This document shows positions 9,388 to 16,652 of a stretch of DNA of 59,572 nt, piece by piece (position 1 is the first letter of the stretch; every line of letters begins with the position of its first letter). The notes under the pieces were generated by a model that saw only the letters and a program-made list of their open reading frames with translations, was not told the origin of the DNA and searched no databases. The position numbers and the translations under genes are program-made. Origin of the DNA: SZUA-430 sp964483585 (GTDB lineage Bacteria; Pseudomonadota; Alphaproteobacteria; Micropepsales; Micropepsaceae); assembly GCA_964483585.1 (NCBI GenBank), contig CAZABH010000019.1, forward strand, positions 1 through 59,572. Reading direction: 5' to 3'.

Positions 9388-10584
9388 ATGGCATCGGGGA
9401 TCAAGGACAAAGTTGCAATCCTGGGAATGGGCTGTTCGAAGTTTGGCGAGCGGTGGGACATGGGCGCCGAGGAGCTCATGGTTGAGGCATATCTCGAGGC
9501 AATGAAAGATGCTGGCGTTGAAACGAGCCAGGTCCAGGCAGCGTGGCTTTCGACGCATATCGATGAACAGTCCGTCGGCAAGGGTGGAACGCCGTTGTCT
9601 GTCGCGTTGCGTCTCCCCAACATCCCCGTAACCCGGGTCGAGAATTTCTGTGCTTCGGGTTCCGAAGCCTTTCGGGGTGCGGTGTATGCGGTGGCGGCTG
9701 GTGCCGTCGACATCGCGCTGGCTCTGGGGGTCGAGAAGCTCAAGGATACCGGTTATGGCGGTTTGCCGACCGGTCAACCGGGGACCTTGCTGCCGCAATG
9801 GGGCGCCAACGGTTCCGCGCCCGGTAATTTCGCGCAACTTGCCTCGGCCTATCGCGCCAAGCACGGCGTTTCGAAGCAGGACCTCAAGAGGGCGATTGCC
9901 CATGTGTCGGTCAAGAGCCATGACAATGGCGCGAAGAACCCCAAGGCGCATCTGCAGAAACCAATTACCGAAGATATGGCGCTCAATGCGCCCATGATCG
10001 CCGAACCGCTTGGTCTGTTTGATTGTTGCGGTGTGTCGGATGGTGCGGCCTGTGCCATTGTGACGACGCCCGAGATTGCGCGAGCCATGGGCAAGAAGGA
10101 CATCATAACGGTCAAGGCCATGCAGCTCTCGCTGTCCAATGGGTTGGAGAGCATGCACAACTCGTGGGACGGAAGCTACTTCCACACGGCACGTATCGCC
10201 GCGAAGCGTGCCTACGAGGAAGCTGGTATTCGCTCACCGCGCGATGAAATTTCCATGATCGAGGTTCACGATTGCTTCTCGGTAACCGAGCTTGTGACCA
10301 TGGAAGATCTGTTCATCAGTGACGAGGGGCGTGCCGTTCATGATGTGATGGACGGTTTCTATGACGCCTCGGGCAAGGTGCCATGCCAGATTGACGGAGG
10401 CCTCAAGTGCTTCGGGCATCCAATTGGTGCGAGCGGCCTGAGGATGCTCTACGAGATGTATCTGCAGCTTCAGGGGCGTGCGGGTGCCCGGCAGTTGAAA
10501 AACCCCAAGATTGGCCTGACTCACAATCTGGGAGGAGCGCCCTCGATGAATGTCTGTTCGGTCGCGATCATTGGGGCGCAGTGA
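9388..10584 (+). CDS. SCP2-type thiolase / acetyl-CoA acetyltransferase
   Basis: The 398-residue protein belongs to the SCP-x/archaeal-type thiolases. The nucleophilic cysteine sits in VENFCASGSEAFRGAV near residue 90. The C-terminal half carries MIEVHDCFSVTEL and KCFGHPIGASGLRM, the family's histidine-bearing motifs. The start at 9388 has a good ribosome site (gagtgaggg). It is 68 bp behind the HMGS-DUF35 fusion and probably acts with it, handing over acyl-CoA intermediates; that partnership is inferred from the archaeal complex. Its last 17 bp overlap the end of the convergent DUF3089 gene. Confidence 0.88.
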   Translation: MASGIKDKVAILGMGCSKFGERWDMGAEELMVEAYLEAMKDAGVETSQVQAAWLSTHIDEQSVGKGGTPLSVALRLPNIPVTRVENFCASGSEAFRGAVYAVAAGAVDIALALGVEKLKDTGYGGLPTGQPGTLLPQWGANGSAPGNFAQLASAYRAKHGVSKQDLKRAIAHVSVKSHDNGAKNPKAHLQKPITEDMALNAPMIAEPLGLFDCCGVSDGAACAIVTTPEIARAMGKKDIITVKAMQLSLSNGLESMHNSWDGSYFHTARIAAKRAYEEAGIRSPRDEISMIEVHDCFSVTELVTMEDLFISDEGRAVHDVMDGFYDASGKVPCQIDGGLKCFGHPIGASGLRMLYEMYLQLQGRAGARQLKNPKIGLTHNLGGAPSMNVCSVAIIGAQ

Positions 10585-11770
10585 GGGCTTTGGCCTCGGG
10601 CCCCAGTACGCCTGACGTGTCAGGTGGTGGAAGTGTTGGTGCCCCTGACGGGAGAGGGTCGTCGATGTTTTCCGGCGTCGCCATGGCGCGTTGGGCCCAG
10701 AATGATGCAACGCGCCTTTGGGCGTTGTCCTCTATGTCCGCGTAGAACGGGTTGACCGTCGAGGGAAACAGGTCGCGGTATCTTGGACCACTCCAATAGA
10801 AGATGGGCTCCGGCACGACGTCGGTGAACAGCAGACCGTTCCAGCAGTCGGCCGCGGTGAGGCCGCGTGTAATCTCGACCTGTCCTGAGCCGAAGTCCGA
10901 CAGACGGCCTGCTCCCAGGTTTTCGTCCGCGCTTCCGGCGCGACCCGAGATCGACCAGGTCAGCGGGTTCACGCAGACCAGCTCGCGTCCGCGCGTGGGT
11001 TCGAAACCGCCTGATGGGCTCCAGATGAGGGCGTTCTCGCGGGCGAGGTCACCGCGTGCGTGGGGTGTGGTCGAGTGCCAGATGATGGCGCAGGCGACCT
11101 GGTCGGGCGAGTCGCAAAGGGGAATCCCCTTGACCATGGTCGACATGGTCGCGCTGGGGATGGCGACCTCGAGGAGGTATGCGGCTACGAGGCGGGTGCG
11201 AGTCGCGGGCTCCATATCTGCTAGAAGTTTCATGCCCAGCAGTCCGCCTTGTCCATAACCGGCAATGATCAACGGGCGGTCCGGGGCAGATTGTTCGAGA
11301 TAGGCATCGAAGGCGCGCTTGATATCGCTATACGCAACCTGGCGGGCCTGGCGGCCACTCTCGCTGCCGCCCATGAAGCTGTAGGGCGCGGCCTGTCGGT
11401 ACAGAGGCATGAAAAGGTTGGCCGACTGCGCGAAGGGTTGCGCGTACAGGGGGCGGATGATGTTGGCCAGGCGCTCCCTGACGGCTTCATTTGAAATGGG
11501 AGCATTCCAGTGCTCGCCGGAATAGTAGATCGTCGGATAGATGAAGAACACGTCTGCGCGTTGTGATGCGCTGCCGTCGCGCGAGGACCACGCATAGTCG
11601 GTTGCGTAGTCTGGTGCCGCCGCCTGGGGCGTGTTGGCGAATGTATCGCTGGGGTTCAGCGTGTACCGGATCAGGTTGTCGCGGGCCGCGAAAAGGAAGA
11701 GCGCGATCAGCGCCAGAAGGGCGATCCCGGTCAGTACCCCCATGACGATGTTCTGGTTTCTTACCGACAT
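10568..11770 (-). CDS. DUF3089 family protein with altered nucleophile elbow
   Basis: The 400-residue protein has an N-terminal membrane anchor (about residues 8-28). A DUF3089 domain, an alpha/beta-hydrolase relative, follows from DVFFIYPTIYY (near 73) through LIIAGYGQGGLLGMKLL. The C-terminus is a Pro-rich tail. In DUF3089 proteins the elbow normally reads G-H-S-Q-G; here it is GYGQG with Gly173 in place of the serine, so hydrolase activity is doubtful. It is convergent with the thiolase and shares 17 bp with it. Function is unknown; a membrane-associated binding or lipid role is possible. Confidence 0.75.
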   Translation of the reverse strand: MSVRNQNIVMGVLTGIALLALIALFLFAARDNLIRYTLNPSDTFANTPQAAAPDYATDYAWSSRDGSASQRADVFFIYPTIYYSGEHWNAPISNEAVRERLANIIRPLYAQPFAQSANLFMPLYRQAAPYSFMGGSESGRQARQVAYSDIKRAFDAYLEQSAPDRPLIIAGYGQGGLLGMKLLADMEPATRTRLVAAYLLEVAIPSATMSTMVKGIPLCDSPDQVACAIIWHSTTPHARGDLARENALIWSPSGGFEPTRGRELVCVNPLTWSISGRAGSADENLGAGRLSDFGSGQVEITRGLTAADCWNGLLFTDVVPEPIFYWSGPRYRDLFPSTVNPFYADIEDNAQRRVASFWAQRAMATPENIDDPLPSGAPTLPPPDTSGVLGPEAKALTAPQ

Positions 11771-11873
11771 ATTGCGTGCGATTCCTGCGATCGAGCGTCT
11801 CGTAGCACGCGCCGCAGGGGTTCCTCGCGGGCAGAATCATTGAACTTCTGTAAGTGTCAAAAAAGCAACAAAA

Positions 11874-12251
11874 TCAACGTGGTCTGTGTGGCGAATGAAG
11901 CAGTCCGGCGTAACCCGGCTGGTCGATCGCAACTTTCGCTAACGTGGTATTGACCAGATGACGGGCGACGGTGGGGTCCAGCGGATCCACAAGTCCCTGC
12001 CTGAGGCGGCGGCAGAGCTCGCGGTTGAGGCTTTCCAGGCTGCCGTCTTCGCCGAGAAGCTGGCGCAGGCTTGCGTGCTCGGTGAGGTCCGCCGCGGTGC
12101 CTTGCTCGAGTTCCCGCGCGACGATTGCCAAGGCATTGGCGGCCACGCGTCCATGAAAAGCGGTACGCCCGGTCAACTGGGGAAGGGCGTGTTTCTCGAT
12201 GAACTCGCGTACGGCGGTGACGAGTTCGGCAGCCGAGGGTTGGTCCATCAT
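11874..12251 (-). CDS. DUF6285 family protein
   Basis: This small soluble protein of 125 residues is helical and arginine/leucine rich, with AAELVTAVREFIEKHALPQL at its start and GRTAFHGRVAANALAIVARE in the middle. It matches the DUF6285 family, which is usually encoded just after an APH-like kinase and acyl-CoA dehydrogenase. Here too it follows the kinase with a 4-bp ATGA overlap, implying coupled translation. Function is not known; an accessory role to the kinase is inferred. A second ATG three bases on is an equally possible start. Confidence 0.75.
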   Translation of the reverse strand: MMDQPSAAELVTAVREFIEKHALPQLTGRTAFHGRVAANALAIVARELEQGTAADLTEHASLRQLLGEDGSLESLNRELCRRLRQGLVDPLDPTVARHLVNTTLAKVAIDQPGYAGLLHSPHRPR

Positions 12252-13261
12252 GGTGGGCTGAGCCTGTCGTAGAGGATGTTGACGAGGTCAATTTCGGTTT
12301 CAGACGAGCGGCGCCCGATCGCGGCGCGCTCGACGCTGCGGTCGGTCCCTTGCGCGAAGGCCTGGTACATCGTCATGCACATGATGCCCCATTTGAGGGT
12401 ACCGAAGATCTCCCAGAACCGGACCCGATCGGCTGTCATCCCGGTGCCGCCGCCCGCGCGATAGCCTTCGAGCAACTGCTCCACCGAGCCGAAGCCGCCG
12501 ACCACCTTGGCTGTCTCGCCGAAGCGCCACGAGTTCACGCACAGCCAGCCGAGGTCCTCGGCTGGGTCGCCCACATGGGTGAGCTCCCAATCCAGCACCG
12601 CGCGAATGCCCTCCGGGCCCACGATGAGGTTGCCGTTGCGGAAGTCACCGTGCACAAGCGTTAGTTCATCGGCCTCTGGCAGGCGCTGCTCGAGCCACTT
12701 GAACGCTGCCTCAAAGACGGGGTGCGGGTAGTCGTAGCTGTCATAAGTCTCCAGGTACTGCGCGAGCTGCTCGCGCGGCGTCACTGCATTCAGCGGTGGC
12801 AGGCTTGAACGCGGTATGCGGTGGATGCGGGCCAGCGCCTCGCCGCACTGGAACGCGAGGATCTTGCGGGCTTCGGCGTACTCTGCGTCGCGCAGGATCT
12901 TGCGGGCTATGGTCTCGCCTTCGACACGGGTCATCACGTAGCCCGGTCCGATGCCGTGGATGTCTGAAAGGACGCAGGGTACCTCGGGTACGGCTACGCC
13001 GGCCTTGTGGGCAAGTCTCAGGATCGCGGCTTCGGTGTCATGGTCTGGTGCGGCGGTCGCTCGTTTCGAGACGACCCCTCCCGGGGCGCGGCGCAGGATG
13101 AGGGGCTTTCGCTCCTCCGGGGTTTCGAGATCGAAGGCCCACGTCTCCTGGCTCGCGCCGCCCGAGAGTTGCTTCAGGGCTGCAATGTTGATTGGCCCCT
13201 TGCTCAGGGGGGCGAGGGCGCTCTTGAGCGCCGCGGCGATGAGATCCGGTGTAGCTGTCAT
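12248..13261 (-). CDS. APH-like phosphotransferase family protein (ACAD10/11 kinase type)
   Basis: The 337-residue protein has the aminoglycoside-phosphotransferase/choline-kinase fold. The catalytic loop is LVHGDFRNGNLIV near residue 203 and the metal-binding segment is AVLDWELTHVGDPAEDLGW near 222. In mammals the fold is fused to acyl-CoA dehydrogenase (ACAD10/11) and phosphorylates 4-hydroxyacyl-CoAs. In bacteria it sits beside acyl-CoA genes, as it loosely does here. Antibiotic resistance is unlikely. The ATG at 13261 is preferred over 13297 because the latter overlaps the end of recG without adding conserved sequence. It ends in a 4-bp overlap with the DUF6285 gene. Confidence 0.82.
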   Translation of the reverse strand: MTATPDLIAAALKSALAPLSKGPINIAALKQLSGGASQETWAFDLETPEERKPLILRRAPGGVVSKRATAAPDHDTEAAILRLAHKAGVAVPEVPCVLSDIHGIGPGYVMTRVEGETIARKILRDAEYAEARKILAFQCGEALARIHRIPRSSLPPLNAVTPREQLAQYLETYDSYDYPHPVFEAAFKWLEQRLPEADELTLVHGDFRNGNLIVGPEGIRAVLDWELTHVGDPAEDLGWLCVNSWRFGETAKVVGGFGSVEQLLEGYRAGGGTGMTADRVRFWEIFGTLKWGIMCMTMYQAFAQGTDRSVERAAIGRRSSETEIDLVNILYDRLSPP

Positions 13262-13293
13262 GTGCAAACAGTGCCGCGACGGCTGGTTGCGCG

Positions 13294-15378
13294 TCAACCC
13301 GAGCGGATCGTGCGGACGGCGTCATCCTGCTGGAACAGGTAGAGCAATGTTCGAAGGGCGTCTCCGCGCGGGGTTTGGAGGTCCGGATCGCGGGCAAGGA
13401 TCAGGCGTGCGTCGTCGCTGGCAGCCTTGAGGAGTTCGGCGTGTACTGCGAGGTCTGCAAGGCGAAACCCGGGCAGGCCGGACTGGCGCTCGCCGAGCAG
13501 CTCACCAGCGCCGCGCAGCCTAAGGTCTTCCTCAGCGATCAGGAACCCATCCTCGGTGCCGCAGATACATCCAAGCCGGGCGCGGGCCGTCTCACCCAGT
13601 GGACCCTGGTAAAGCAGGAGGCATGAGGACGGCTTCGAGCCGCGTCCCACCCGCCCGCGCAACTGGTGCAGCTGGGCGAGGCCAAAGCGCTCGGCGTGCT
13701 CGATCACGATGATCGTCGCGTCGGGCACATCGACGCCGACCTCGATCACGGTGGTGGCGACGAGGACGCTGGCTTTGCCCTGGCGGAAGTCGGCGATGGC
13801 CGCATCCTTTTCTGCGGGCTTCATACGACCATGGATCAGCCTGACCTGTCCGGGCAGATGGTGGTTGAGTATGTCGAAGCGCTCTTCAGCCGCGGTGAGG
13901 TCCAGGTCCTCGTTCTCTTCAACAAGGGGACACACCCAGAAGGCACGGGCACCTTGGGCAAGGGCACCCTTCAGGCGATCGATGACCTCGTCGAGGTCGG
14001 CAAGTGGGCGCATGCGCGTGACGATGGGCTGGCGACCGGCGGGCTTCTCGCGCAGGCGCGACATGTCGAGATCGCCATAGCTCGTCAGCGCCAGTGTGCG
14101 CGGGATTGGCGTAGCGGTCATCACCAGGATGTCAGCGGGCAGGTGCCCCTTTCCGGACAGGGCCAGGCGCTGATGGACGCCGAAACGGTGTTGTTCGTCG
14201 ACTACGACAAGACCAAGGTCATGGAACACCACGCTCTCCGTGATCAGCGCATGGGTCCCGATGAGGATCTGGAGTTCGCCTGACGCGAGACGCAGGAGGA
14301 TGGCATCGCGCTCCTTGCCGCGCTCGCGGCCTGTCAAGAGGGCAATGCTTACGCCAGCAGCTTCGGCGAGCGGGCGCAGAGAATGCTCGTGCTGGCGCGC
14401 CAGCACCTCTGTCGGCGCCATGAGGGCTGCCTGCGCCCCACACTCGATGGCGTTGAGCATGGCAAAGAATGCGACGAGGGTTTTGCCGGCTCCGACATCT
14501 CCCTGCAGCATGCGCAGCATCCGCTGCGTCGAGGCCTGGTCGGCGAAGATTTCGCTAAGCGCCTCTTCCTGCGATGGGGTCAACTTGAACCCGAGGGCGG
14601 AGAGTGCCCGCGCTCGCAGCAGGCCGTCGCCCTTGATGGCGCGTCCCTGCTGGCGTCGCATTCGCGCTCGCGCGATCGCAAGGGCCAGCTGGCTGGCAAG
14701 GAGTTCGTCAAAGGCAAGCCGCTGCCGCTCGGTTGTGCCAGGTTCCAGATCCGCCCCGGTTGTTGGCGAATGCAGTCTGCCAAGTGCATCACGGAAACCG
14801 GGCCAGCCCTGCTTGCGGAGCCACGCAGCATCCTGCCACTCGGGAAGATCGGGGCAGCGGGCCAAGGCCTGCTGCACGGCACGGCCCAGGGTCTTGTGCG
14901 GCAGGCCTTCGGTCGAACCGTAGACTGGTTCAATTGCCGGCGCTGTTTCGAAAGCACCTTGGTCCAGCATGCGATCGGGATGGGCCATCTGCAGCCGCCC
15001 ATCGAAACGTTCAACCTTGCCGCTGACATGGCGGATCTGCCCCACCGGAAGCTGCGCTTGCAGGTAATCCTTCTGTCCCCGGAAAAAGACCAGATCCATG
15101 AAACCGGTGCTGTCGCTGGCCACCACCTTGTAAGGGTGGCGTGGCGTACGACCGGGCTTGTGTTCGACGATGGTCACCCGAACGGTGACGGGCTGACCTT
15201 CCGGCGCGCCAGCGATCGTGCTTGTGGTGCTCCAGTCATGCAGCGAGATGGGCTTGTGCCACAGCAGGTCAACGATCCTGGGCCCCGCCACACGACCGAT
15301 GAGCTTGGCAAATCGGGGGCCGATCCCCTGCAGGGTCGAGACCTCGGCAAAGAGCGGGAAGAGCGACTGCGGCCTCAT
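13294..15378 (-). CDS. recG: ATP-dependent DNA helicase RecG
   Basis: RecG (694 residues, normal size) remodels stalled replication forks and branch-migrates Holliday junctions. The wedge/OB domain is N-terminal (LQGIGPRFAKLIGR to about residue 150). The helicase motor has the Walker A motif GDVGAGKT, the DEQH-type box LVVVDEQHRFG, motif III TATPIPRTLALT and motif VI QLRGRVGRGSKPS. Its ATG overlaps the TGA of the upstream hydrolase gene by four bases, so the two are co-transcribed. Confidence 0.96.
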   Translation of the reverse strand: MRPQSLFPLFAEVSTLQGIGPRFAKLIGRVAGPRIVDLLWHKPISLHDWSTTSTIAGAPEGQPVTVRVTIVEHKPGRTPRHPYKVVASDSTGFMDLVFFRGQKDYLQAQLPVGQIRHVSGKVERFDGRLQMAHPDRMLDQGAFETAPAIEPVYGSTEGLPHKTLGRAVQQALARCPDLPEWQDAAWLRKQGWPGFRDALGRLHSPTTGADLEPGTTERQRLAFDELLASQLALAIARARMRRQQGRAIKGDGLLRARALSALGFKLTPSQEEALSEIFADQASTQRMLRMLQGDVGAGKTLVAFFAMLNAIECGAQAALMAPTEVLARQHEHSLRPLAEAAGVSIALLTGRERGKERDAILLRLASGELQILIGTHALITESVVFHDLGLVVVDEQHRFGVHQRLALSGKGHLPADILVMTATPIPRTLALTSYGDLDMSRLREKPAGRQPIVTRMRPLADLDEVIDRLKGALAQGARAFWVCPLVEENEDLDLTAAEERFDILNHHLPGQVRLIHGRMKPAEKDAAIADFRQGKASVLVATTVIEVGVDVPDATIIVIEHAERFGLAQLHQLRGRVGRGSKPSSCLLLYQGPLGETARARLGCICGTEDGFLIAEEDLRLRGAGELLGERQSGLPGFRLADLAVHAELLKAASDDARLILARDPDLQTPRGDALRTLLYLFQQDDAVRTIRSG

Positions 15379-16283
15379 GGTCCTGCGCGAAGATCGCCGA
15401 TGATCGCTTCAAGATAGTTGGTGACGATCGAGACATGCCCCTCGCCCTCGGGGAATGTTGCGCGCGCCCGCGGGATACTGCGGGCGTAATGCTGGCCGAT
15501 CGAAACCGGCACCTGCAGGTCATGTGTTCCGTGCCACACCGATACAGGCACGCGGATCTCGTCAAGCGCAAAGTGCCACGGTTCCCCGTAGATCCGCGCG
15601 TCCGATGCCGGCCCCTTCGCCGAGGACCTCAGACCTTCGCGAAAACTCGCGAGAAGCATGCGAAGGAACTCCGGCGTCATCGCTTCGTGGTCCTTCGAGG
15701 CCCGCGGCATGCGGCGCTTGATCCGTTCAAAGTGCGTTTCCGAAGCCGGCAGGCGGATCAGCGTGCGCATGACATTCATCAGAACAGTCGAGCGCAATGG
15801 GCTCTGGCCCAGGTCGAGGAGAAAACCAACCCGGTTGGCAGACATGCCGGGTGCGTCCGGTGGTCCAAGTCCCGCTATGATGGCGACGCGATGCAGGCGA
15901 TCGTCGAAATGATGGGCGCACGCGGCGGCATATGGACCGCCGCCCGACATGCCCACGATTGCGAAGCGGTCAAGCCCCAGATGGTTTGCGAGTGCTTCGA
16001 TGTCGTGAGGCCAGTCTGCGAGCCTTCGGTTGTGATGCGGGTCGGACAGGCCGTAACCGGGCCTGTCAACCCCAATCAGCTGCACGCCCTGAATGTTGAA
16101 GAACCCTGCTTCGAGACGTGAGCCAGGCCATCCGTGGAAATAGAAGACCGGCAGGGCGCCTGACGGGCCAAACTGCGCGTATCCCAGCTTGCGCCCGTCC
16201 GGTAGCGTCATCGTCTGCATTGAACGGGCCAGCGAGCCGTCGGGCTTGGGGCGGGAAAGGGGTATCGGGGGCGGGGTGTCCAT
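15375..16283 (-). CDS. Alpha/beta-fold hydrolase
   Basis: This 302-residue cytoplasmic hydrolase shows the oxyanion segment YFHGWPGSRLEA. Its nucleophile elbow is GMSGGGPYA, with serine near residue 112. The likely acid is in WHGTHDLQVP and the catalytic histidine is in EGEGHVSI near the C-terminus, so the triad looks complete. Substrate cannot be told from sequence. It overlaps recG by 4 bp at its 3' end and is divergent from sdhE, with a 96-bp shared promoter region. Confidence 0.8.
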   Translation of the reverse strand: MDTPPPIPLSRPKPDGSLARSMQTMTLPDGRKLGYAQFGPSGALPVFYFHGWPGSRLEAGFFNIQGVQLIGVDRPGYGLSDPHHNRRLADWPHDIEALANHLGLDRFAIVGMSGGGPYAAACAHHFDDRLHRVAIIAGLGPPDAPGMSANRVGFLLDLGQSPLRSTVLMNVMRTLIRLPASETHFERIKRRMPRASKDHEAMTPEFLRMLLASFREGLRSSAKGPASDARIYGEPWHFALDEIRVPVSVWHGTHDLQVPVSIGQHYARSIPRARATFPEGEGHVSIVTNYLEAIIGDLRAGP

Positions 16284-16379
16284 TCCTTTGGTTCTCGATT
16301 CCCTCGGTTGGCAGAGACCTTTCGGCGCAGGAATATGTAAAGCCTAGCCGGTCCTCAAGAGAATGCTTATACAGCGTCC

Positions 16380-16652
16380 ATGGACGCACATTCCGAAAAT
16401 CGCCGCAAGCGGCTGAAATTCCAGGCATGGCACCGGGGTTTCAAGGAGATCGATCTGATCCTTGGGCCCTTTGCGGATGAGCGTGTTGGGCAGATGAACG
16501 ATGTGGAGCTCGACGAATTCGAGGCTCTGCTGAGCGTGCCGGATCAGGATCTCTACGACTGGATTTGCGAGCGTGGCCAGCCGCCCGAGCGACTTCGAAC
16601 CAAGGTCTATGAACAGATATTCGATTTTAGCCGGCGCCCCCGAGGGATTTGA
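16380..16652 (+). CDS. sdhE: FAD assembly factor SdhE
   Basis: SdhE helps attach FAD covalently to succinate dehydrogenase SdhA. The 90-residue protein carries the family motif RRKRLKFQAWHRGFKEIDLI near residues 9-28, including the conserved RG-x-KE-x-D, followed by the small helical bundle with DVELDEFEALLSVPDQDLYDW. Length fits the family. Its last 44 bp are overlapped by the mfd start, so the two genes are translationally linked. Confidence 0.92.
   Translation: MDAHSENRRKRLKFQAWHRGFKEIDLILGPFADERVGQMNDVELDEFEALLSVPDQDLYDWICERGQPPERLRTKVYEQIFDFSRRPRGI

Noticed and set aside
14383..15417. A 344-codon plus-strand frame antisense to recG
   Set aside because: RecG motifs are complete on the minus strand, and the antisense frame has no recognisable domain or ribosome site.
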